A stretch of DNA of 64,000 bases from Anas platyrhynchos (lineage: Eukaryota; Chordata; Aves; Anseriformes; Anatidae). The translations under genes and the position numbers were made by a program. Of this stretch, positions 1 to 11,120 are shown in pieces. The stretch covers positions 25,072,501-25,136,500 of the forward strand of contig NC_092597.1 in NCBI RefSeq assembly GCF_047663525.1, read 5' to 3'. How positions within the stretch are numbered: the first letter of the stretch is position 1; the number at the start of each line of letters is the position of its first letter. Under the pieces are notes generated by a model. The model had not been told where the DNA came from and ran no database searches. It saw nothing but the letters and a program-made list of their open reading frames with translations.

Positions 1-2213
1 AGTACATGCAGTAAGCAACTCGTCATTCAACCTACGCTTCAAATGAGTGAAACTAATAAAAAAGTTCAAGGAATAGTGGCTAAATTACTCGACTGCCCAA
101 GCAAGGCAATTACACTATGTTACCTTTACATCGTCTGCATTATCCAGCACTGGTTGCATATAGAGACAGGCTACTGAATGTTTCAATTACTCAACACCTC
201 AGTCACTCTGGTTTCTATGCTCTTATAGCTTGAGCATCCTCCAAGTCACATGAGCCTCCTCCCCTCTCACCCCCCCCCCAACTCCCTCTGCCTAATCACT
301 CCTTCAAAGCCCCTGATCCTACTCAAAGACCCTTTGAGTTTGCTCTTTAATCTACATAATCTTTGTAAGCTAATCGCCTTCATATCAGCAGGAAACAGTG
401 TCTGCTCCCGGAGCAAATGGCACCACGCTGTGCTGGGAAGTCACCTTCAGACTTCAGCGTGAGCAGCTGTACATTCTAGATGACACCAAACACTACAGAT
501 CAGATCTTCTTCACAAACTAGTAAGGAACAACCTCTCCTGGATGGTGTGATACTACATTGTGGTACCACAGAACAGAAATGGAAAGTCACCATGAATCAC
601 TACTCTGGCCTCTTATGCTCCTGGTTGCAGAAGCACAGCTGTTGAAGAACAGTATTACAGCCTTCTAAGAGTTTATTGCAACAAGAGTTTCAGCTCCATT
701 TTTTGGGGGGTCCTTGATGACAATTCTTCCACCATTTTCTGGAAACTTGTCCTCTCTTGTATAAAGAAAAGAAGTTTTATTGTTTGTGCATCCAGTATCT
801 GCTCTCTTTCCAAGTGAAGCACGTTGACTTTTCATGCAGATACCATTCCCAGTTACTGCAGTTTTTGTTCTCCAGCACAGTAACTTGATGTTACACAAGA
901 GCTGCTGACTACAGGTGGGAAACAGTACCTTCTAGGATACAAGCTCCAGCTTCGTACACAAAACCAAGACAGAGTTAGTAATCATTGCATCACAGTTCAG
1001 TAGTCTAGAGGCCTGTAAAATCCACAGAAACTCAAAAAAGTTTTGATCTTAGTTTCTTTCTGGTGGCAGCTGACAGAGGAATGCAGCTTATCAACCGACA
1101 GTCTGCACAGCAGAGCATAAAAAAGTAAACCCTCTGAACATTAAAAAAGCTTACTGCCACTTTCAGTGTCACAGAACATCTATTCCTTTCTGTGTAGCCA
1201 TGGAATAGGTAAAGTAAGATGTGCAATAAGAGACAAGGAGCAAAAAGGTGAAAAGAATGTTTTCCTATGAAATACCGTTGGAAAGCATGATGGATTAAAC
1301 CAATGTCAAATATAAGTGCCTCTTAATGCAGCACTGATGAGCATTCCAACCCAAACAGGAGCAAGGTGGCACTCTGCAGGGCATATCCTGCTGACTTTAG
1401 CTGCTGTGCCAGAGTCCTGGTGTCCTACTGCAGAGATAGATGATATCTGAGGCACTGCTACTTCCTCTAAGACACAGACAGGAGAGACACTCTTTCAGAT
1501 TAAGGAAAGGGAGAAGTGAAATTCTCATTTCACTCATTATCTTACTTGTCACAATTTATTCAATGTTTCCTTCCCCTCCAGGAAAGGAATCTCACTCCCC
1601 TTGCCACAGTTTCAATTTATACCATGGCAGGACAGTCAGAACATTGTCTTTGCTGATCGGCTTCCTGTTTCCAGATACAGGAGTGCGGACTACACCGTAA
1701 CAAGGTTTATAGGTACCCACACTCTTCACACGTACACAGCTTGGGTAAGGTACCATGGAACTCAGTTTCCCATCTCTATCCTAATGCCCTTGTAAACTTC
1801 TTTATTTCTTGCCAACATAACTGGCTCATAAGATTTGGCATTTCCTTCTAATATCATAGAATGTCTTTCAGATGTTGTTTTATAACTGGACAAGAGTCAC
1901 AGCAACAGAGAAATCAGACCAGTATTTGTTAGACGGCATTTTAGAATAGGTGTTGTTCACGTTTTCCACAGATACACAATGCCACTGCGTAAGAAGCACC
2001 AAGTGTGAGAACAAGCAGGTTCCCACAGTATCCTATATTCATTATTCCATTCTCCTGAACCAAGAAGAAAAGGGAAAGTACACTTTCTGGTTCAGCCAGA
2101 GTAAGAGATTTATTCACTTACTTTTCAAGTATCTCCTCCCAGTAAGTTTTTGTGCAGGCAGGGCCCCAGAGCCAACAGAAAGACACAAAATACGAACTGT
2201 TTTATCCTTAAAT

Positions 2214-2273
<60 letters not shown>

Positions 2274-4418
2274 TGTAACGTTTTAGACAAGTTTGGCTTA
2301 CCAACTTTATTTGCTAGTTTTGTTAATTTGATTTTCACTGGATCTATAAGCCTCTTCCTAGGCTTGCAAAGTTGCAGAAAAATGCTTTTGTGAAGGGCAA
2401 AAGCATTTTGTTATTTATACTGCTTTGTTTCCTGAGGAAATCAAATCCTCTGCTTAGCAGCCTGTTCTACCCTTACACAAGCCTCGTGTGAAACCTCTTC
2501 AGCAAGCTACCCTTAAGAAATGGGATACATCATTTTTGTACTGTTTCCATGCTTCCAGAACTCCCTGACCAAGGGTATAGATGCCTCCACCTTTATAACA
2601 TGCTGTGTGTTGATAGATCTCAAGACACACACACAGTCATTTTAATGATTCTTGTTATTTATATCAACTTTCAACTTACAGATCTCAATCTATTTCAAGA
2701 AGAGGCCATTCCCTCAGTTTCCACAGTGGAGAAAACTCCTCTATGGCTTGCTGGAGGTCATGCACCCCATCAGTGACAAAAGGAAGCCCGTAATCCAGGT
2801 TCCTACCTTCTTCAGCAGTTCACTTGCTACTGAGCAAGGCATTCACTTCTACTGGGAGAGATGTACCAATACTCCTGCTTAAATAGCTCTTATGCCAAAA
2901 GATGGCTGCACTTGACAGGATTTCATTAGGTTTCTGGTCAGACACAATTAACTGTAGAATTTGTATGTGTTGTGGCACTTAACAATCCGTATTGCGAAAT
3001 TTGCATCTATTTTTTGCTGGAATTCCTAGGGTATTGGCATTTCAATCCATTAGTTTACAGTCCAGTCAGCCACTATTTCAAAGATTCGTTCAAAAATGGG
3101 ATCGAGATGCAAGTTGGCACACCATTTCAGTGAAGTCCCAAGCAAATAAAGCCATCCTGATGTGCAGAAAGCAGGAGCAGCCCTTCAAAGCCTCTCAGAG
3201 CCTAAGTGGTCAAAATCCGATCTATCCCTGCTGAATAGAGTCATCCCTCGGAAAATGGAATGAAGCACTGTCAGTAGCTGGTAAGTGGCCTGCCAAAGAT
3301 GGGTGGATGGTAAAGATGATGAAGTGGAGAAACTGGACACGGCACGTTTTTACACCCCCTTCTTAAATCACACCGTCTGTCTGTCCCTTAGTACTGTTGA
3401 TGGTCAAAAGGCACACACCCACAGAAGTATCTCCCAATAGCGCAGTTTGGCCAATATTTACATCACTGGCATCTTTTAAGACATCGCACCTTGGAAACGA
3501 GGGGAGCGCATACCAACTTCCAAGCGTATGAGCTACCCCTCATTTCTCAGTGATGCGCTAAACTAAATGCTGAGACAGGACCCCCTCCCCCGCCGCAAGG
3601 TCCTCATGGAGCCCGCAATCCAACCTCTCTTTTTCCTTCGGAACGATCAGAAGCTGCCGCAAAGCAAGAACTACCGCCCCGCCGCACCGCCCGGCCCCCG
3701 GCCCTTGGAACGGCCCCGCGGCCAACCGCACCGACAACGACCCTTCGCCAAGGGCGCCGGGCAGCGCCCAGCGCCGATCGCCAGCCGCAGCCGGGCGGCC
3801 GGCACCGCGCCTCGCCCTGCGCCGCCCGCGGCCGGCGATGTGCCGGGCTTTGGCCGCCCGCAGCCCCTCCGGCCCGCAGGCCCCCGCCGGCAGCTGCAGA
3901 AGTCACTCGGGCGAGACAAAGCCTTGGCAGGCGGAACCTCGGGGGCGAGGGGAGCAAGACCCGGTCTACCGCTCCTCTACCGAGGTGGAAATTCCAGAAC
4001 CACGGAACGCCTTCAAACTTCGGACATTTGCGAACAGCGCTGAAGGCATTTGGCTAACGCAAGCAGAAGAATTCGCAGAGGGGAAAAAGGAAAAAGGGCA
4101 AGCAGCCCAGCCGATCGCGGCCCGAACGCCCGCAGGCACGCCAGCCTGCGGCAGCAGCAGAGCCCCGGCCGCCTCCCGCCCGCAGACGACGCCCGGCCCC
4201 GCCGCCGAGGCCCCCCCGCCCCGCTCCGCGCCGCCTCGGCCGACACCTGCCCCCCCGCTCCGCCGCCGCCCCGTCCCCCCGGGCCGAGGACGAAGCTCTG
4301 CGGCCCGGCGGCGGCTCCGCCTGGGGCCGGGCGTCCGCCTCCCGGCGGCGCGGCGGCAGGGCCGGCACCCCGCGCGGCCCCTCAGGCGGCGGCGGCGGCG
4401 CCCGGCCCCGCTCCTCAC
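1..4418 (-). other. MAP1A: MAP1A first intron (partial)
   Basis: The MAP1A exon-1 donor (GTGAGG on the minus strand) lies at 4418-4417, so everything to its left is intron running out of the window. I looked on the minus strand for the next family exon (the one continuing after Gly-Ile-Arg-Ser-Trp-Asp) and did not find it. The stretch holds a TAGA microsatellite at 2214-2272 and, from about 3560, the left half of the promoter GC island. Short open frames here have no family features. Confidence 0.7.
2214..2272. repeat. (TAGA)n tetranucleotide microsatellite
   Basis: About 15 uninterrupted copies of a GATA/TAGA unit, ending in ATATG. An open frame crossing it on the minus strand is a repeat of Leu-Ser-Ile-Tyr and is not a gene. 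Confidence 0.97.
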
Positions 4419-4990
4419 CGCGCTCCAGGGCGCCGCGCAGCGCCCCGCGCTCCGGCTCCGTCCCGACCTCGCCGATCACCGCCAGCAGCGCGTGCCTCCG
4501 CGCCTCCCGGCCGCGCGGCCCGCCCGGCAGCCAGGGCGCTGCCGTCTCCATAGCGACCGGCCCGGCCGTCGTCTCCATGGCAACCCGGCGGCCGCTGCTG
4601 CAGCGCGCCGTGACTGGCGCACGGCTCTTAAAGAGCCCCGAGCTCCGCCCCGCTTGGCCCGGCCGGCGCGCGCTGCTGCGCTACTGCGGCGAACGCGGGC
4701 GCGGCCTCAGGGGGCGCGGCCTCCGAGGCCGCAGCCGGGCCCGGCGGCGCCGCGCCCCTCCGCGGGCCGGGGCCCCGCGCCTCGCCCCGGGGCCCGCTTC
4801 GGGTTCCTCGCCGGCTCGGGGAGCTCCCGGCCTGCCCGAACCCGCGCCGTCCGCAGGCGCCAAGCGCGGCGCCGTCGCTACCCGGCTGGCGGCTGCCGCG
4901 AGCTGTCCCGGGCCGGAGGGCGGCGGGGCTGCCGGTCCCCGGCCAGGCGCAGCAGCGCTCCGTGAGCCGGTCGAGCCGTGAGCCGAGCTC
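3560..4990. promoter_or_regulatory. MAP1A: GC-rich (CpG) island at the MAP1A promoter
   Basis: This is a dense run of CG dinucleotides compared with AT-rich flanks on both sides. It covers MAP1A coding exon 1 and the start of intron 1. Long overlapping open frames on both strands here follow from base composition and are not genes. At 4623-4637 there is a perfect 7-bp-arm palindrome, GGCTCTT-A-AAGAGCC, whose centre reads as a TTTAAG/TTAAA TATA-like element 45-60 bp upstream of the MAP1A start. The transcription start is inferred, not seen. Confidence 0.8.
4419..4578 (-). CDS. MAP1A: MAP1A (microtubule-associated protein 1A), coding exon 1
   Basis: This is the first coding exon of MAP1A, a large neuronal protein that binds and stabilises microtubules. 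It encodes 53 residues plus one base (Met at 4578) and ends at a GTGAGG donor (GT at 4418-4417). The segment HALLAVIGEVGTEPERGALR and the following GALERG align with the N-terminal segment of the paralogue MAP1B (VVVGEIVTEEHLRRAI, then GIRSWD). Phase 1 predicts a Gly codon across the junction, as the family needs. A second in-frame Met lies at 4551, after METTAGPVA; the two starts have similar codons, so either could be used. The rest of the gene is outside the window. Identity also fits synteny: MAP1A lies head-to-head with TP53BP1 in other vertebrates. Confidence is high for MAP1A, moderate for the exact start. Confidence 0.85.
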
Positions 4991-7900
4991 ACGGCCTGTG
5001 AAAGAATAATCGCTGTTGATCTGACGGGAGAGAGTTGCTTAAGTACTGCTTAAACTCCGCAGAGGTTTTTAAGTGCCCCGTATCGGGTTATTGCAATATC
5101 CACAATAAAATCATGGAAGCCAGCAGTGCTCAAAGATGCCCAGGCTTGCCGTCATTTACTTTTCCTTCTTCTCTGTCCCGCGGTAGTAAACAGAACAGAG
5201 AGATCATCGTCTCCTGGCGATTCTTTTCCCTATTCAGTTGCAGACAAGTGTACTTGTCTCCAGTGGTACATGATGAGCTTTCCTAGATTCCAGAAACAGG
5301 GTATACAAGACAAATCTCTTTGAACTTTACCCTCGGGTGTAAAACAGTGGTTGTGAGCGGTCATCTGCTGTGTAGACAGGACTTCTTAACATGCAGAGTG
5401 ACCAGAGAGGGCCTTAGTTCAGGACACAGGTCCACAACTCTAACAATCTGTTCTAGCTAGCCACATCTTGAAAGCACTTCAGTGCAGTATCTGGAACAAC
5501 CGAGCAAACACAGAGTATGAGACTTCGGTGTGCCGAGCGAGGGAGAAGCACTGGAAAGCAGTAAAATCCATGTCTCTTGTGACGAAGGAATGGAGAGACA
5601 TCTTGTGCTGATGAAGCTGAGTGGAAAGGCATCCCAGCTACTTTAAAACAAAATTGAAGTCAGAAATAATCTGCAATGTTTCCTAAAGCAGCGTCAGGTT
5701 CTGCCCCCTGCAGTCTGCAAGATTTCCACAGAGATGAGCTACAGTCTAAGAGGCTTGACGATAGACCGGTGTCTTGTCCTGCTTTGTTCCTTTGTGACTT
5801 GCCAAGCCTGCCGAGGGGACACAGCTGAAACCTCAGAAGGTTCAGACGGCATTTTGGCAAGCATATATGAATCTGAAAATCCGTACTGTCGCAAGCCTCT
5901 GTGAGAAGCTAGTTGGGAAAACAGCCAGCCACAGAAAGGGGGAAAAATCCAGAACAGTTATTTCTGCGGACTACTGGAGATGTAACCAGCTTACACAGTT
6001 TCCCAGTCTGAGATCTTTACTCAAAAGGAGATCTTCACTCTCAACAGATGAGTGAGGGGATGCTGCAATAGGTTGTTTTTTACATTACATTGTGGCGACG
6101 TGGCTGGGTATGATATTTAATAAATAAATCTTACAAATAGAGAATTAGTGCATCAGAACAGTTTAACTTATTTTTGTGTGTTGTACCTTGCATAACATCA
6201 TTAATTTGATTTGTCTCAAGGGATTGCATGGAAGCAAGTAAATACATGAGTAAAGAGAGAAACCTGCAAATAAACATCAGCATACAGTAAATTCTATCTT
6301 GAAAGTAGGATTGTAGATCACGGAGGGCAAATATGAAGATGCAAGATTTTTGGAGATTTTTACACCAGCTGGTAGAAATGCCTTCTGTTTTCAGGTGATT
6401 CAGTCTTAACATTTGCTGCTTATTTTTGACGTGGTAGCTTTCCAGAGCTGCAGCTTTCCACTGCAGTGCAGAGAGACTCCTCCAGCTGGCTTTCTGCCAA
6501 AGGAAAAAGAAACAGGAGGCACGCAAACTATAGTGAAAGCTTAAAAAGAACGTCCAAGCATGGTCCTGTACCATAGTGACAAGAACCTCTTGGGAGGACA
6601 GTTAAGAGAGGTGTTTTCATAGCGTGATCAATGCATGTTCTTTAGCAAATGATAGAATCACGTCATTTCTGTTGTTTTCTGATGTAAATCGGATCTCTCT
6701 GTGGTCACAACAGAAATGGAGTAGCTGTGCGGCCATACTGGTGTTACATTTCATCAGCCCTAGTGTGTGTGCTCTGCATCAGGTAGCGAAAGGAGGGATT
6801 TCTAGCCTAAGAGTTTCCTCCTTTTCCCTGTAAATCCACATTTTAGATGCATCCAATAGATTAGAGCAATTAACGTGCAAATTTCTGCTTTCAAGTACCA
6901 TGGCAGTAATAGGCACCCCTGTGAAGCATCACAAGCTGACTGGGGCTGAGTGCAGATATCACAGGTCCTGACAAGCATCAGGTGCTGACAGAATGAGAGG
7001 TGGCAAAAGCAGACAGGAGTATCTCTGAACAGAGGTAGCTGATGAATCACAGGTAAATGACCATTATAAAAATGGATTTAAAAAACAGGCTCAAAAGAGC
7101 ATAAATAGGATATTCATAGTATCAAAGGAAGAACAATCTACTTAATTTCATTATCTTAGTCCTTTAGCCTGGAATGCTGACTTTCTCTATTCCCTAGCTA
7201 AAAATGACCATATGAATAAAATTACTTCTGGGAGCCAGAGATCTATGGCAGTATCTGAATAAGGCTACTGCCTTTAACCAAGGTAAAATATAATTTAATT
7301 TTGGCTGTGACCTTTCTGAGTAGCAGAGAACAATAGGTGACTTCCTGAAGGGACTCTGCTCTTTATAAAGGTCCTGATCTCACCTGCAGGAATCACAACT
7401 GTCCTTGGAGCAGAAGAGCCCGGCATTCATAATGCTTCCTTGTAGAAACGGAACTGTTTTGCCATTTATACTGACACTTCCAAGGTGTATTGTAAGATAC
7501 ATAAAGAGAAACAGACAGCTAAGCCCTTCAGTTTGACCAAACCATTTTTTTTTTTAATTTTTGATATATATTTTTAATTAATGTGTTTTGCTTCTCTTCA
7601 GCCCTGTGGATGATTTATTGGAGCAGTCCTGCTTTTCTTCCAACTTCTGTTGTACAGAAGGCTTTGCAAGATACTGAATGTCTCCTGCGAAATTTGGAAT
7701 GACTGCAGCTCTGATCAAGACAGGGATTTACCTACCTATAAAATTATCAGTGTGTATTCATTGTGTCATTTCCAGTGATGCAGAGCTTTTGAATTAAAGT
7801 AGATGTTTATCAGACCAAGGAAGGTACTAATTTGTGCTGATGCAGCAATTCCTCTTTGAAGCCAAGGTGATTTTTAATGCATTAAATATTAAATACGAAG

Positions 7901-8261
7901 TGGCCAGAATTCTTACCTCTTTGTTAATCATTCCTCATAATTAAAAACAATTAAAATAATGTACTTGAAACAGTCAGGCAAAGCACAAGCATAAAAAAAG
8001 TGCAGAAATGGAATATTACTAAGATTTTTGAAGACTGAGCTGTACATGTTGCCAGCAACCTCACTGAACAGTGCAAAGAAATTATGATACTACACTTTCC
8101 ACCATATCTGTGCATGTCTTTCACAATTTCCCTTGCTTGGTACAGCCAGGTTGTGATACTAAGATTTCTCCAGAAGAAGGAGCAGAGAAACTGTGTGATT
8201 CTGGCTTGCAGGTAAACAGTTAAACTTCGGTATTACATGGTGCTTTTTATGTTACTGAATA

Positions 8262-8340
8262 TTAGGCATATTTATGCCTAACATAAGTGATATGTAAGCC
8301 AATAAGTAACACACATGCCCAAGAAGGAAGCTTATTGGCT
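8262..8340. repeat. Adjacent short palindrome and inverted repeat
   Basis: TTAGGCATA-TT-TATGCCTAA is a perfect 9-bp-arm hairpin at 8262-8281. Directly after it, AGCCAATAAG (8298-8307) and CTTATTGGCT (8331-8340) are perfect 10-bp inverted copies separated by 23 bp; the first carries a CCAAT core. Function is unknown. Confidence 0.75.
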
Positions 8341-9188
8341 GTGGTATTGCTAGCTATGTACTGCATACATGGTTAAGTACCCACCCTTTTTGTTTGTTTG
8401 TTTGTTCTTTGGTTACATTCACATGATGAGCATCTTTGGGGTCAGTCTTTTCATAACTTAAGAATATACATATATTGGATTAATGCTGAGGCCCTTTGCC
8501 TGAAGGTCATAGGAGAGCAAGAAACTGCATTGTTGAATACCAATGCTTGATACTTGTCCCGTTGTATACCTTTCAGTGCTCTACTACTTCTAGAGTACAA
8601 GCCTCTGAACAGTGGTTAAGTGATCAATTCTTCTATGTTTGCACTGAAATTCAATATTAACGAAAGGCGAAATAAGCCAACTTTAAATAAAGAAATATCT
8701 GACTAAAATTAAGTTTGACAAAGAAGTGCAATAAGAAATAAGGTTTCAGAACACAGTATCTACAAAAAAATGCTGTTTCATTTACCCTCTGGGACTGACT
8801 TAGAGACCATCCTGCAAGGTGGGCATTGCTGTGACCTAAGGAAGCGGTCTTCAGGCCTGCTGCCTAAGGAGTTCGTGATACCACAAGTATATCGAGGGAA
8901 GCAGAGTCCTTCACTTTCATGTCTCAGAAGGTAACACAGGGAAAGTAATTGTTTACATATATTTATCCTATAGCACACGTCAGAGTAATGTGTCCAAGTC
9001 TTGCAGTCATGTATCCATCTGTATGAAATTATTTAAAATTATCTTAGTTTTCCTTTAAAGTTTGATAGAAACATAGTGTCACTTGGCCATATATTACTCT
9101 TGAATCAGGCCACTGGAGGTTTAGGAAGTGTTTTCTCAGGACCCAGAATTAATCTTTCTCAACAAAAAAGGACATCAATGTCAGCAGG

Positions 9189-9202
9189 GCACCCTCTAGG
9201 GG
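9189..9202 (-). promoter_or_regulatory. Candidate CTCF binding site
   Basis: The minus strand reads CCCCTAGAGGGTGC, which fits the 14-base CTCF core CCNSYAGRKGGCRS at 13 of 14 positions (one T where C is preferred). It lies midway between the MAP1A and TP53BP1 promoters. Binding is inferred from the motif only. Confidence 0.45.
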
Positions 9203-10199
9203 CCACTGTGTAATTTTTGTACACTGTTCTGAAACTGATTTAATGTTAAAAACAAATGCCAAGTTAATAATTCTTAATTATTAATTACGCTTTGGCATGG
9301 TCCTGGAGGAGGTGACAAGGACAGTGCAGCAGGGAGCTGGTATGAGGCTAAAGGTGAGACAGTTGAGAGGGGATTGTCACTCCTGGCTGCCACCACGAGC
9401 AATTCCCTTTGGGTACTGGCATGACTAGGTTTAATGAAAGCACAGGGATGGGATGAGTATGGGTTGTGTCCACTATCCATGGCTGGATGGCATGTGGCTT
9501 TCTGGGATGACAGTGGCCAAAATGGCGTATGCACTGATCTCTTTCCTTCTCCCACATTCCCATGTAAATTTATCAGAAAACCCATGTCCTTGTTTTCAGC
9601 TATGGCCTCCAAGAACGACGAAGGTATTTTAGCTCAGGAAACACACAGTAGAGTTCCAGGCTCTGGTAGGGATCAAATGTGCAATGTGTGATGTCATACA
9701 CTGTGTTTTCTGATTCTGTGTTCTGTGGAGGGACTCCACATCTAAAATTCCATCAGCTCTCCAAAAGTTCCTCTCCCACACCCATACCTAAATGCCTCCA
9801 TTTTTCTTGGTCAGCTTGTGCCACTTTGTCAGCACTGTGGTGCTGGTGAGATGCCAGTACAGGCCAAGACTGTAAAAGCTCACTGAGTCTCCACACTGTG
9901 GGGATGGCATCAAGGCCTTTGGTCGCAGGCCAGGGCAATGACCAAGGATGCTGCTGTGCCTCAGCATGTCCTCCGGAACCCTGGAGGAAAGCACCAAGTT
10001 CCTGGCTCTGTCACCTCAGTAAGTTGTGAAGTACGCAGTCTGGCTCTTCTTTTGCCATCTGGCAGATAATAAAGACACAGAGCAGAGTGCTGTGCTGGGG
10101 GCTGCCGGCCCTGGGGTCACCGTGCTGATGAGGGAAGGCAGGCACGGTCTGTTTTGCGTCTCTAGCACTTCAGAGACTTTCTGCTGGCTGACGAGCCTC

Positions 10200-11120
10200 C
10201 CGCTCCAGTGGCCTGTGTTTGCAGTAGAGGTGGCAGGGCTGCCGGCCTGCGGCAGGACCCACACGCTCCAAGCTGCCCGGACCACACCAGCTCCTGCGAA
10301 CGCAGGCCTGGCGTTTGGCCCCAGCCTCCGGGTACGTCTCCCGGCTCCCTGCTGCCCGCCGCGGCTCGGGCTGCGGCCAGGCGGCTCGGAGGCGTTGGGG
10401 AGGGCCCCGCTACTCCGGGCCTCGGGGCCGGCCGCGCCCCGCCGCCCGCCTGAGCGCCCCGGCCGCCCCAGGCCCCAGCCCCAAAGCCGCGGTGCGGGCG
10501 GCGGGCGGGGCCCAGCCCCCTCCCGCCAGCGGGGCGGGTCCAGCCGGCGGCGGGGATGCGGCTCGGGCGCCTCAGCCCCAGACCGAAGCGCCGACGCTGG
10601 CCCCGCTCGCGGGCTCCCGGCTGCGACCAGGTACAGGCGGCCGGGGCTGGGGCGGCGCCGCGGCCTCCCCCTTCCGTCGCCCCCTTTCGCTCGCGGCCGC
10701 CGCGTCCTCCGTGCTGCGGCCGGGGCAGCTCCGTCCCTGCGGGCGTGAGAAGCGCGCGGAAGTCGCGGGGCAGCGCCGCGGCGGCGCTTGCGGGGCGCCG
10801 CTGGGCCCGGGCCGGTCCCGGACGGCCTCGCCGCCGCGGCTCGGGGCGCTGCGCAGGCCTTGTCCGGGGAGCTCCGACGGCGGGCCGGGGGCGCGCGGGG
10901 GCCTGGCCGCTGCGCCGGGGGGGCGGGGACGCGGCCAGGTCGCGGCGTGGGCGCGATGCGCTCTGCGCGGGGGCGGGGCCCGGGCGGCTGCGGAGGCGCG
11001 GGGACGCGTCCCGTGGCGAGGAGCGGGGCTCTCCGCGCGCTGCAAGCAGCGAGCTTTGGGACGTGCACGCGGAGACGGCGGTGACCGCGCTGCCTCTGCG
11101 GTTGCCCCAGGTCAGCTGTA
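10200..11120. promoter_or_regulatory. Orphan GC-rich (CpG) island
   Basis: About 0.9 kb of very CG-dense sequence with repeated GGGGCGG and GGGCGGGG boxes of Sp1 type, flanked by AT-rich DNA. It lies 5.6 kb upstream of MAP1A and 2.4 kb upstream of TP53BP1. Open frames up to 350 codons cross it on both strands, but all are arginine/proline/alanine-rich products of GC composition with no recognisable domain. It most likely marks an alternative promoter (for MAP1A or TP53BP1) or a non-coding RNA start; the sequence alone does not decide. Confidence 0.6.

Larger units (their letters stand above)
4991..10150. other. Intergenic DNA between MAP1A and TP53BP1, left half
   Basis: AT-rich, mostly unique-looking sequence. 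It holds a TTTG run at about 8390-8406, a palindrome and inverted repeat near 8262-8340 and a CTCF-like motif at 9189-9202. The longest open frame (6131-6574, minus, 147 codons) shows no domain or family resemblance. I see no supported gene. Confidence 0.6.

Noticed and set aside
2114..2338. Minus-strand frame with repeated Leu-Ser-Ile-Tyr
   Set aside because: Translation of the TAGA microsatellite.
3567..4992. Many long overlapping open frames on both strands in the MAP1A island (up to 375 codons)
   Set aside because: GC-rich DNA has few stop codons; the products are Ala/Pro/Arg/Gly-rich without domains. Only the 4419-4578 minus-strand exon has family homology and a fitting donor.
6131..6574. 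147-codon minus-strand open frame in intergenic DNA
   Set aside because: No domain, aromatic/Leu/Ser-rich composition typical of AT-rich chance frames, no promoter or splice context.
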